Assembly (NCBI RefSeq): GCF_020509005.1
Contig: NC_063015.1
Span: 1,736,001 to 1,800,000, forward strand
Direction: 5' to 3'
Source: Fulvia fulva
Taxonomy: Eukaryota; Ascomycota; Dothideomycetes; Mycosphaerellales; Mycosphaerellaceae
Length of the DNA: 64,000 nt
Below, one piece after another: positions 1 through 9,968 of this stretch. Each line of letters begins with the position of its first letter. The first letter of the stretch is position 1. A model generated the notes under the pieces. It saw only the letters and a list, made by a program, of their open reading frames with translations, had not been told where the DNA came from and ran no database searches. A program made the translations under genes and the position numbers.

Positions 1-344
1 GAATCAGCCTATAAGTAAATCTCCTAAGCTATAAGTCTCTAACTTACGCCTTAGTCGGACCTTAGTACTAAAGCTAAGCGAGGTAACCTTAATAATCTTA
101 TCTTAGCTCCTACGAACGGGCGGGCTACTTAAACCTTTAGTATAGAGGACACTAACTAACACCCTAATTAAGGCGGTTATTACCTACCGGATAAGTAAGG
201 TTTCGCTACTTATCTAGTCGGAGAGGGCCTAGCCTATAGTCGCGCCCTAGGTAATAACTACGCGACTTAGCCTACTAGCCTAAATAATACCTTTAGGGCT
301 ACTTAGGCTATATCACGTTAGAAGTGTAGGAAGTTATTATACGG
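1..344. repeat. Unassigned RIP-mutated sequence
   Basis: TpA-rich, CpA/TpG-poor sequence of the same character as the mutated transposons downstream. I read both strands and recognised no domain. It may be the outer part (3' LTR or flank) of the minus-strand Gypsy whose integrase end lies at 1741-2495, but nothing in the sequence proves that. Confidence 0.4.
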
Positions 345-515
345 GCTCATATAGGGTGTTTCAAAAGCAGGTTGTGTATTGCATGTGTCTATCTAGAATG
401 GACAAGTGTTGCTCTTGAAGAGGCTGCAGGTGACTAATCAGTCACCTGATTCTTAGCGTACGTGGCCTCAAGTTTTGATGATGGGATGTTGCCTATGTGT
501 ACGCTCGGATCGCGA
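345..515. other. Short unmutated island with a palindrome
   Basis: About 170 bp in which CpA and TpG are common, in sharp contrast to both sides. It begins near GGGTGTTTCAAAAGCAGG and contains an inverted repeat at 427-448 (arms CAGGTGACT and AGTCACCTG around a 4-base spacer). No reading frame of note. It could be a small late insertion such as a MITE-like fragment, or unique sequence that RIP never recognised. I cannot define terminal repeats or a target duplication. Confidence 0.5.
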
Positions 516-539
516 CAGGCTATACCCCTAGCTACTCGG

Positions 540-1140
540 TCGTACCGCCGCCCTAACCGCGATAGCGACGCGGAGATAGATAGGGCGGAGTATTACGGTT
601 TACCTCATAAGGCTATACTTAGTATCACGTGACCTAGTACGCTAGCGCGCCCGGACCCTAGACCCTAACCTCGACGTTTACTTTATTGTAGCTTCGCGAC
701 TTTCTTATCTTCTCTTCTTTATAGAACTTATTCGATTCTAAGGTATTAATATGTTTACGCCCTATCTTACGCCCTATCTTACGCCTTATCTATATTACGG
801 ACTACCTAGACGAAGATAACTTCGGCCTATATAACGAGCTAGCTAGTAGAGGTAAGGCGCCTAGGATAGGAGATCCCTCTATTCTAAAGTCTAACGCTTA
901 GAACGACGAGTACCTTAACTAGATATTGTCTATTAGAGCCTAGATTAGCCTAAATAAGAAATAGATTATTAAACGACGCCTTTCCGACCTAGAGAAACTA
1001 GAGCTTATTAGTAGCTTTGTCGGTAGCGACTTTAACTAGTATAGACGACTAACTACCCTAGTAAGTAAGGGCGCGCCTAGTAACCCTAGGATAGCTTACG
1101 CGTAGGTATATATACTTATCGGTCCGCGGGCCGTAAAATA
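540..1140 (+). pseudogene. Leader and start of a gag-like or related element (remnant)
   Basis: The stretch about 600-800 resembles the leader of the gag-like pseudogene near 60480-60655: both share the string TATAGAACTTATTCGATTC followed by a block built on TTACGCCCTATC. After it, at about 790-1135, one plus-strand frame reads as plausible protein with a few TAG/TAA codons where Trp or Gln would fit. The protein itself is not recognised and differs from the one at 60660. I infer a second element with a related 5' leader, truncated after about 110 codons. Confidence 0.4.
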
Positions 1141-1740
1141 TATATAGTGATCCTAAAAAAAGATAATAAATCTAAAATTTTTAGATTCCCGTATCTTCGC
1201 CTTATAGAGAGATTCTTCGTAAATCCTAGCTTCCTACTAAGGTCGCCTCCTAACTATATATATCTTAGTAGTACACCTATATACCCCTACTACGTAATTA
1301 ACCGTTAAAGGTTAACGAGATTCGACGCGCAAATTTCAGGGTCTAAAGGGGGCCCTTAGCTCGTTAATATATCCTCCCCTATTACGAAACTGTCCCTAGT
1401 TTCACCTCCGCTACGCTAATATAAACTAAGAAACTATACCTACAAGTTATACGTAAGGAAGGCGGATCCGGCGTCTAGTTAAGTAGTTAGTCTAGAGATA
1501 TTAAGGAGATTGTAAGTTCATTCTATAAGGGGCTAAGGAGGCTAAGTCAAAGTCTAGTCTTCGTAGTAAGCCTACTCTTAAATTAAGGATATAGCCTAGA
1601 AATTAGTCAAGTACGCTAGAAACTAGGTACTAGAACTAGAAGCTAGTCAAATTAAGGTCAGAAACTAAAACTACTAAGTAAACTCCTTACGCCTAAGAAA
1701 AAAGAAATAATAAAGTCCTATCCCTCCTTTAACCTAAATC
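1141..1740. repeat. Unassigned RIP-mutated sequence
   Basis: No domain, LTR pair or RNA gene recognised on either strand. It contains TA-rich stretches and a compact unmutated-looking piece near 1320-1350. It lies just downstream, in minus-strand terms, of the Gypsy integrase end, so a 3' UTR or LTR of that element is possible but not shown. Confidence 0.35.
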
Positions 1741-2495
1741 CTAGTAAATTTGGCTATCTCCTCCGTAGTAAGGTTATAAGGCCGTACCTATAGTCTCGTC
1801 GGCTTAGATTCTAGTTCCGGAAGTATAGTAGCTCTATTAATGCCTATTAGAAGTATATCGTCATCCTCTTCATCGTTAGATTTAGACGTAGTAGGTCTGT
1901 TCTTATTTAGAAGATCGCCTTTTTCGACATTCGCGACATTAACCCTATCCTCTAGCGCTATAATATCTTTAGCTTTAGGAAGATTAAGCTCCGGGTCCGG
2001 TCTTAACTATAGGATTAGCTTTAGGTTCTCTCGGGCTTATATACCCTTTAATCTTATACTATTAAGCTCTTCGAGGACGTATATACTAAACTACGAGTAC
2101 ACCTTAGCTATACGATACGGCCTAAGCTAGCGGTAACTAATCTTCCTAGATAGGTTATCCTTATACGGCTTGTCGAACTTGACTATAAGATCCCCGACCT
2201 AGAACCCCTAGAAGTTAATACTACGTCTAGTATCGAAGTATTCCTTAGGGCACGAAGCCTTACTCTTCGTAACTATAACTCCTAAAGACTTATATCCCGT
2301 AACTATAATTAACGCGCCCGAATAGCTAATAGCTCCTCCGTTAATCCAATAGATCCCTATTTATAGTTCGCCTATATTAGGTATTCTACCTCGATCGGGA
2401 GAATAGTACGATAGCTATATAGGACCTCCGCCGGCGTTATACCCGTAATTCTAGATACCGTAGTTCTATTAGCCTAAAGCACCGTAGTAATCTAT
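1741..2495 (-). pseudogene. Ty3/Gypsy integrase C-terminal remnant
   Basis: Reading the minus strand from 2495 downward gives the end of an integrase core (a TGITPAEVLY-like stretch, then RTILPIEVEY, near 2380-2450), followed at about 1960-2100 by the C-terminal domain typical of Gypsy integrases (an EELNSIRLKGIYARE-like stretch when one TAG is read through). The frame is broken by RIP-type stops. The preceding catalytic core is absent: sequence jumps at 2495/2496 into the LTR of the next element. It is probably the distal part of the minus-strand Gypsy that resumes at 8786, judged by family resemblance and order, with roughly 500 bp of core missing. Confidence 0.75.
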
Positions 2496-3015
2496 TGTTA
2501 TAGTCTCCCTATAGAGTGTATAGAAGGTAGGGACAGAAGAGCCTTAGAGTGCTTAGAAGTTGTTAAGAAGTGACAGTCTAGCTTAGTGTATAAGCGCTAA
2601 GAATTATATGCCCCGTAATATTTACTACGGGACCTAGCCCTCTAAATTCACCCCTCTACTAAACCTTAACAGATTTACTTCGGCTCGTAACTATATAACT
2701 TACGGCACTCCCGCGAGTACCCGCGACTACGCTAGACCCTAGAAGAAGCACGTAGAAGACTCGGAACGTAGGGCAGGTTAGAATAAGGTTTTGAGTAAAG
2801 CTACTAAGCGCGGCTTTGTACGGGTTAGCCCTATTAATACGGGGACACGTACTCGCGAGGGTCGCGTATAAATATCTAGCCTTCCCTAGGCCTCTCTTAC
2901 TTTCTTTGTCTTTCGTTTTGTATAGCAATTATACTATACCCTTTTGTATCTACACTTCGTACCTATATTCTCGCTTTTACCCTTATATCTTATAGGCTAG
3001 GCTCTCGCCCTAACA
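2496..3015 (+). repeat. 5' LTR of Gypsy chromovirus
   Basis: 520 bp, TG...CA termini, matching 8266-8785 over its full length. Differences between the two are mostly C/T or G/A at CpA/TpG sites, for example AGTGCTTAG here and AGTACTTAG in the 3' copy. An open stretch on the minus strand inside it (2659-2928) recurs in the other LTR and is a chance frame. Confidence 0.92.
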
Positions 3016-3059
3016 TTACAAAAGACTAACAAACCGTTAACTACTCGAGTCATCCTTAT

Positions 3060-4270
3060 AGGTGACTACGCTACCGATAGAGGTGTCAACCTCGACAACT
3101 AAGACACTCTATTCCCCTTTAGTAAGTAGACTAATATCCCCTTCTCGAACGCCGCTACCTTCGGTACCTAGGTAAACGCTAACCCCGATACCGCCTACGC
3201 TCTTATTAACCGTACCGTCTCCTCTTTCCGCGAGACCGCCTAGTAGGTCGAGCAAGTAAACAACTAAGCAATATACCTTTAAGGTATTATAAACACCTTC
3301 TAGAACCTCGCCCCGTACGCCGACGATAACCGCCGCTAGTACTTCTCTAAGAAGGTTAACGACCTAGACGAGTTCGACGGTAATAAGAGCAAGTTTAAGG
3401 CATTTAAGACATAGCTTACTATTAAGCTGTTAGCTAATGCCGACCACTTTCCGTAAGAGAAGGACAAAGTTACGTACGTCTTCTCCCTCCTTCGGGGAGA
3501 CGCCGCGGCTTAGGTATAATACTATATCGATAACGCTACGTAGACTATCGGCTGCCCGGACGTCCTTACCTTAATATAGGACCTCCGTACTACCTTTAGT
3601 AATCTAGACCGTAGAGCCACCGCCTAGAACGCTATCTATAACCTCCTCTAGAAGAATAAGAGCTTCGCCGAGTACCTCGCGGCCTTTAACCGCGATAGCG
3701 GGTTTACCGGCTATAACGAAGAGACTAAGAAGAGCACTCTCCGCCGTGGTTTGTTAGTAGAGCTTCTTCGAGCCCTCGAGGATAGGGACGTCGGTACTAT
3801 AAGCTTCTATAAGCTCGTCGAGACCTACTAGCGCCTCGACTCTAATATAAAACACACCGCCTCTCTCCTCGCTTCGCGTTCTTAAGGTCGTTAGCCTCGT
3901 AGTCCCGGAAGCCACTTCGCTACTCTACTAGGCGCCGCCGCTCCTACGGCTCTCCCTCCCGTCTCTATAGGTAACGCTATAGATCTTAGCGCTAGTACCG
4001 CCGTCCCTCGAGTCTAGGGCCTCGTTAACGGTAAGCTTACTCCCGAAGAGAAGCTTCGCCGTCGCTAGGCCGGACTCTATACCTACTACGGCGGTCTAGG
4101 CTATATCGTAGCTAACTGTCCGTAGCTCGCTACCCGTAACGCCCGTAACCCGGTTCGCGGCGCTATCGGCGCTATCGAGCCTACTCCTACTACTCCCGCT
4201 AAGTAGGAAAAAGCCTAGGTCTTCCTTATCGACGCGATAAAGACTAAGAATAACGTTTACCGAAAGTGAA
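3060..4270 (+). pseudogene. Gypsy gag remnant with zinc knuckle
   Basis: A capsid-like region around 3380-3560 reads FKAFKTxLTIKLLANADHFP then a VFSLLRGDAAA-like stretch, typical of fungal Ty3/Gypsy Gag. Near 4075-4135 is a zinc knuckle whose first cysteines have been lost (YTYYGGLGYIVANCP in place of C-x2-C-x4-H-x4-C). Gag would form the cytoplasmic virus-like particle and package element RNA. Stops are TAG/TAA at Trp/Gln sites throughout; the product cannot be made. Confidence 0.85.
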
Positions 4271-4289
4271 GAGAGGAAAGAAGTTGAGG

Positions 4290-7200
4290 ATCAATATAGT
4301 ATAGCTAGACCTATACGACGAGATAGGTAAGGACTACGCTTATAAACCGTTCGTTACAAATGTAAATATCGGCTTAAAGAAACTCTCTTCTTCTAATCTC
4401 ACTCTTATAGACACTAGCGTACTAGACGAGTCTTTTATAGACTATAAACTCGCGACCTCTCTTAACCTCGAACCCTAGGAACTAAAGTACCCTCGTACCC
4501 TTAAACTCTTTAACGGCACGGAGACTACTACTAGTAAGATTACTTATGTTATATACACGTTAATTACCCTCGGAGGCAAGCGTATGTCGATCACTAGCTT
4601 CCTTACGTCCCTACCGTATTAGAAGTTTATCCTCGGCCTCCCCTAGTTTAGACGATACCGACCTATTATCGACTAGACTTCCCTTACTATTAGCTTCCCT
4701 CTAGAAGTTCCTCCGGCACCTCCGCCTTCTCCGCCGCCTTAGCGCGGTCCTAAGTATACTAAGATCTTCTAGGTGAACGCCGCTACCTTTACTACTACTA
4801 CTAAGTAGCCTAAAGCTTAAGTCTTCGCCGCCTCTCTCCGCAATATCGATATCGCCCTCGAGAAGCTCGATAAGAAGCGTATACCTACCGACCCTACTAC
4901 GAAGGTCCCTCCTTAGGCACACTATATCCTCTACGTATTTAGTACTAAAGCCGTAGACGAGCTGCCTCCTTATCGCCCTTACGACTATAAGATTAAGCTA
5001 GAAGAAGGTATAGAGATACCGTTCGGACCGCTATATTCTATGTCCCGAGAAGAGCTTATCGTCCTTAAGAGATACCTCGAAGAGAACCTAAAGAAGGGGT
5101 TTATTCGAGCGAGCCGTTCTAGCGCTAGTAGTCCCGTTATGTTCGTTAAGAAGCCCGGTAGTAGTCTACGCTTCTACGTAGACTACCGAGGCTTAAACGC
5201 TATTATAAAGAAGAACCGCTACCTAATACCGTTGATTTAGGAGACGCTCGAGCGCCTCTCTAAGGCTAAGTACTTTACTAAGCTCGATGTTATCGCTACA
5301 TTTAACAAGTTACGAATAGTAGAAGGACACGAGTATCTTATAGCCTTCCGTACTCGCTACGGGCTATTCGAGTCGCTCGTTATGCCCTTCGGCGTTTATA
5401 ACGGGCCTAGTACCTTCTAGAACTTTATTAACGACATCCTTTAGGAGTTCCTCGATTAGTTCTACACTACCTATATTAACGACATCCTAGTCTATAGCGA
5501 GACTAAGAAGGAGCACCGCGAGCACGTCTATAAGGTCCTTTAGAAGCTCGTAGACGCCGGCTTATAGCTCGATATCGATAAGTACGAGTTTAAGAAGACC
5601 GAAGTCAAGTTCCTTAGTTTGATTATTACCGTAGACGGTATAAAGATAGACTAAGAGAAGATCGACGCTATCGTCGAATAGGATGCTCCTACGAACGTTA
5701 AAGAGGTCTAGGGTTTCCTAGGCTTTACTAACTTCTACCGCCGCTTTATCTACGTATTTTCGGGCGTAGTACGCCCTTTAACGAAGCTTACGCGTAAGGG
5801 TAAGAAGTTCGCCTAGACCGACGAATACTAGGAGGCTTTTGACTTACTTAAAGCGAAGTTTGTTAAGAACCCGCTTCTATAGCACTTCGATTTCGAACTA
5901 GAGACCCGTGTAGAGACCGACGTATCCGACGGCGTAGTAGGCGGTGTCCTGCTATAACGCCGCTCGCCTAAAGCCCTCTAGTTACCTATCGCCTTCCTCT
6001 CTAAGAAGATAACCGCTACGGAGTATAACTACGAGATCTACGATAAGGAGCTTCTCGCTATCGTTAAAGCTTTCGAAGAGTAGCGCCCCGAGCTTAAAGG
6101 CTCTACTATACCCGTCTAAGTAAGCTCCGACTATAAGAACCTCGTCTACTTTATAAAGAGCAAGCTGCTTAATCGTCGCTAGGCCCGCTAGAGCGAGTTC
6201 CTCTCCCGGTTTAACTTTATAATACCGTATACGCCCGGTAAGGCTAACTCGATAGCCGATACCCTTACCCGCCGCCCTAGTAACTCTCTAGTTAATCGAA
6301 GAGGGGGCTAGTAAATCGTAGAGCAACAAGTTATTAAAGAGCACAACCTCTCTTCCGAGCTTCGAGAGTACCTATCGAACGGCTAGCCTATACTCGCCGC
6401 TTCCTTTACTACTCTCGTGCTCGCTCCTACCTACCTTAACGAGAGTAATAATAAATCCGAGCCTAAAGAATACGCCTCGGACGCTAAGGACTTGAACGAC
6501 GATAAAGAGGGCTTAGTAACGACCGACGGCTTATCCGAATTAGACATTAAGGGGTTTGATAATAAGGAGCAGCCCGAAGGCATTATAGCACGAGTACGAA
6601 CAGCGTACGATACCAATATAGACGCCTAAGAGTTAGTTCAGGCCCTTGAATCTAGCGCGAGGACATTCCCGGGCTTCTCGCTATCCGAGTACGAGCTCTA
6701 GGAAGGTATCGTCTACTTCCGTAAGAAGCTTTACGTACCGTAGCCTAAAGGCTCTAATATCCGAGCTAAGATTCTTTAAATTATCTACGACTCCGCCTCT
6801 AGGGGTTACCTAGGCGTAGCTAAGACTTATAAGCTCCTTACTAGGTATTACTAGTGGCCGTCTTCCTAGAAGGACGTCCGCCGCTACGTACTAAACTACG
6901 CTACTTACCGAAGAGCTAAAGCTAACCGCTACTATCCCTACGGTCTCTTATACCCTCTCCCGGCTCCTAATCGTCCGTAGAAGTACATTACTATAGAGTT
7001 TATTACCGATCTTCCTTACGGTAAGACCTTTAGCGGCGTAAAAGCAAAGGCCCTTCTAGTGATCGTAGACCGTTACTCTAAGGACCGGTATATAATCCCG
7101 TACTAGAGTATAACCGTAAAGGAGACTACTCGCTTATTCTACGAATTCGTCTAGCGCTTTTAAGGCCTCCCGGATAGCATTACCTCTAATAGAGGCACCT

Positions 7201-8240
7201 AGTTTATCTCGTACTTCTAGAAGCGTCTATATACTATCCTAGGCATTAAGTATAACCTCTCGACTAGTTTTTAGCTACAGACCGACGGCTAGACCGAAAT
7301 TACGAACGCTATCCTCGAGTAGGTCCTTCGTTACTTCGTCGACTACTACTAGAAGGATTAGCCTTAGTATATCCCTACGGTAGAGTTCGCTACTCGTAAC
7401 TAGGACTCGGAGACTACTAGCTACTCTCCCTTCTATACTACGAGAGGTTACTACCCTTGTATAGGTATAGAACTAGAAGAACCTCCCCCGCCTACCGAAG
7501 ACGTAAACGAGTAAGTAGTAGACGAGTTCGCTACTATACTCTTACAGATCTATAAAGAAGTCTACGACGAGATAGTGTACGTATAAGCAATCTACGAGGA
7601 TCAAGCTAATCGTCGTCGCTAGCTAGCTCCCGACTACTAAGTAGGCGATATAGTCTACCTTAACTCTAAGAACATTAAGACGGACCGCCCTCTAAGAAGC
7701 CGAGCTAGAAGAACCTAGGTCCTTTTAAGATCACCGAGCGTATTAGTTTATACGCCTACCGTCTAGCTCTTCCTACGAACATAAAGATCCACGACGTCTT
7801 CTATCCCGTACGCCTTCGGCCGTCGGCTAAGGACCTATTCCCGAACCAAAACTAGGACATACTAGGTCCTCCCGATAAAGTAGAAGTCGACGAGCCTATT
7901 AACCTACCTTCTAACGACTATACCGTCCGTAAGATCCGGGGAATCCGCGTAGAGCCTAACGACGTTAAAGGACTACCGCCGATTAAGTATAAAGTCGAAT
8001 AGTAAGGTTGCCCTAAGTAGGATACCTTATAGGAACCTATCTAATATATCATCTTTAATCGTTAAGCAATCGAAGAATACTACGCCCGCGTAGACGGCCT
8101 AGAAGTCAATATCGGCAGGCTCTTCGAATCTAAGCTCTTCGACGGGGCTTACTAATAGTATATCGACTATAACATTAGGCCTAGGCCTAGTACTAAAGCT
8201 AAACATCCTCGATATATAGAACTACTACGGCTTCGTAGGA
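4290..8240 (+). pseudogene. Gypsy pol remnant: protease, RT, RNase H, integrase, chromodomain
   Basis: The domains follow in order. Protease: LIDTSVLDESFIDYKL near 4400-4455, the LIDSGA-type active-site region. Reverse transcriptase: [15 protein letters not shown] at about 5180-5225, and YINDILVYS near 5470-5505, with N replacing the first catalytic Asp of YxDD. RNase H: an ETDVSDGVVGGVL-like start near 5915-5950. Integrase: EFITDLP and IVDRYSKD near 6995-7085, then TSNRGT and LQTDG downstream. A chromodomain lies at about 7920-8060 (YKVE-W-GCP-WDT-EP pattern with Trp codons as TAG). Chromodomains direct chromovirus integration to heterochromatin. Many nonsense codons make it a pseudogene. 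Confidence 0.9.
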
Positions 8241-8265
8241 ACTTAGCTTTGTTCGGGGGGGCTAC

Positions 8266-8785
8266 TATTATAGTCTCCCTATAGAGTGTATAGAAGTTAG
8301 GGACAGAAGAGCCTTAGAGTACTTAGAAGTCGTTAAGAAGTAACAGTCTAGCTTAGTATATAAGCGCTAAGAATTATATGCCCCGTAACATTTACTACGG
8401 GACCTAGCCCTCTAAACTTACCCCTCTACTAAACCTTAACAGATTCACTTCGGCTCGTAACTATATGACTCACGGCACTCCCGCGAGCACCCGCGACTAC
8501 GCTAGACCCTAGAAGAAGCACGTAGAAGACTCGGAACGTAGGGTAGGTTAGAATAAGGTTTTGAGCAAAGCTACTAAGCGCGGCTTCGTACGGGTTAGCC
8601 CTATTGATACGGGGACACGTACTCGCGAGGGTCGCGTATAAACATATGGCCTTCCCTAGGCCTCTCTTACTTTCTTCGTCTTTCGTTTTGTGTAGCAATT
8701 ATACTATACCCTTTTGTATCTATACTTCGTACCTATATTCTCGCTTTTACCCTTATATCTTATAGGCTAGGCTCTCGCCCTAATA
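8266..8785 (+). repeat. 3' LTR of Gypsy chromovirus
   Basis: 520-bp copy of 2496-3015, preceded by the G-rich polypurine tract. It starts TATTATAG and ends TAATA, so both canonical terminal dinucleotides are mutated to TA. Confidence 0.92.
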
Positions 8786-8820
8786 CCTAGTAATACCGGC
8801 TAGTAACAAGATTATATACT
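8786..8820 (-). pseudogene. Sliver of Gypsy integrase between two insertions
   Basis: On the minus strand these 35 bases read VTSRYYW, matching the RYYW motif that follows the HHCC zinc region in Gypsy integrases. It is what is left of the minus-strand Gypsy between the pogo-like element and the chromovirus LTR. Confidence 0.6.
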
Positions 8821-8887
8821 AGCTCTAATATACTTTACTACCGAGCGGGCTATACTACCGAGCGAGCTACTTTTGCTAAGAACTATA
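8821..8887 (+). repeat. Left terminal inverted repeat of pogo-like element
   Basis: Reads TACTTTACTACCGAGCGGGC then a second CCGAGCGAGC copy and ends CTAAGAACTATA. It pairs with the reverse complement of 9901-9968 with only a few, mostly RIP-type, mismatches. Confidence 0.88.
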
Positions 8888-9900
8888 CTACGTCTACTTT
8901 AATTACGACGGTATCTTAACACGACGACATCCTATAGAATCGTTACTAGGAGAACAATTCCTCTTTAGATTCTTCGCTATCTAGTAAGTCTACTTAGTAG
9001 GTACGTACGTTATGTCCCGACTCGCTATGTTACTTAAAGCGTTATAGCCTTAGTACTTACCGAACACTATCTAGCGACTCTCTACTTATTTCCTACCTCC
9101 TAGTATCCTCTAGAGGTATTAATTACGACGCCTTATCGAAGGTTAGAGACCCTCTAGACTAAATGTACTTACGCTTTCGTGCTTTCCGCTATATAAGGGC
9201 CTCGTTAGACTTAGGTAGCTTACTAATCTCGCTTCGTATAAGAGCTATCTAATACGCTATCTCTCTACTCCCTCTCTATTACCCTATTAAACGACCTTCC
9301 TCTTCCTACTACGCCTTTCTGAACCCGTAACGACGCTCTAAGACGTAATGATATCTATTATAAACCCTATCTTATCGAAGTTATAGGTGTCCTAGTTAAG
9401 GATACTATACTTCTCCTTTATATTACGTATAAGTAAGAACTACTTCTCGATAACGTCTAGATCTTCTATTAGGGCTCGCTAACGATCGTATCTACGTGTT
9501 ATACGAACCTTTAGCTCACGATGCCGCCTAATAAACCTGTCTATCTAATTAAGACTAGCGGGCTTAAGACCCTTCTCTTATAGTAATAAATCGGCTATTA
9601 CTCGTATCCTAGCCTTTAATAGCGTGAAACCTCTAAGATCTAGCTCGAGTATATACTCAAGTATCACCCTCTCTTCTAGCTCTATAAGCTTCTTCGAATT
9701 AGGCTCGTAGTCACCCTAAGGAGGTCGTCTATTCAATCGATACCCTAGTATAGTTCGAGACACGTCGTATATCTTTATAGTAAGTCGATTCGTAATTGTC
9801 GCGTCGCGTTTCGTGGCCTGGACAGCTAAGGTCAGTTTGGCCTCGTTTAAAGGCAATATACGCTATAATAGTAGTTATATAGCTATATCTATAGAAGTGG

Positions 9901-9968
9901 TATAGTTCTTAGGAAAAGTAGCCCGCTCGGTAGTATAGCCCGCTCGGTAGTAAAGTACGTTATACTCT
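9901..9968 (-). repeat. Right terminal inverted repeat of pogo-like element
   Basis: Begins TATAGTTCTTAGG and contains GCCCGCTCGGTAG twice; inverted partner of 8821-8887. The exact outer base is uncertain by a few positions. Confidence 0.88.

Larger units (their letters stand above)
2496..8785 (+). mobile_element. Ty3/Gypsy chromovirus LTR retrotransposon, RIP-inactivated
   Basis: A 6.3-kb element bounded by two similar direct repeats of 520 bp. Order is LTR, gag, protease, reverse transcriptase, RNase H, integrase, chromodomain, LTR, which is the Metaviridae/chromovirus order. The LTRs begin TGTTATAG and end in TAACA upstream, and TATTATAG and TAATA downstream, so TG and CA have become TA in the 3' copy. 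A G-rich polypurine tract (a run of seven G near 8255-8261) precedes the 3' LTR. Coding frames carry many TAG/TAA at expected Trp/Gln positions, so the copy is dead. The flanking pentamers (TCTAT left, CCTAG right) do not match cleanly. It sits inside a minus-strand Gypsy. Confidence 0.93.
8821..9968 (-). mobile_element. pogo/Fot1-like DNA transposon, internally deleted and RIP-mutated
   Basis: About 1.15 kb flanked by inverted terminal repeats of roughly 65-70 bp (8821-8887 and 9901-9968), each with two copies of the motif CCGAGCGGGCTA or a one-base variant. The minus strand encodes a transposase remnant: a CENP-B-type DNA-binding segment (RHRELKVR-like, near 9500), then KYSIL..DTYNFD.IGF and SVVTGSERR near 9320-9400, the start of the Tc1/mariner-pogo DDE domain. 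After the GNRE motif the frame passes directly to a basic KARKRKYI segment resembling the C-terminal region that follows the DDE domain in Fot1 proteins, so most of the catalytic core is missing. It interrupts a minus-strand Gypsy integrase. Confidence 0.85.

Noticed and set aside
1840..2130. 96-codon plus-strand Ser-rich frame
   Set aside because: Antisense to the Gypsy integrase C-terminal remnant, which is recognisable on the other strand.
2659..2928. 89-codon minus-strand frame, repeated at 8429-8698
   Set aside because: Its apparent conservation is explained by the two LTRs being copies of each other.
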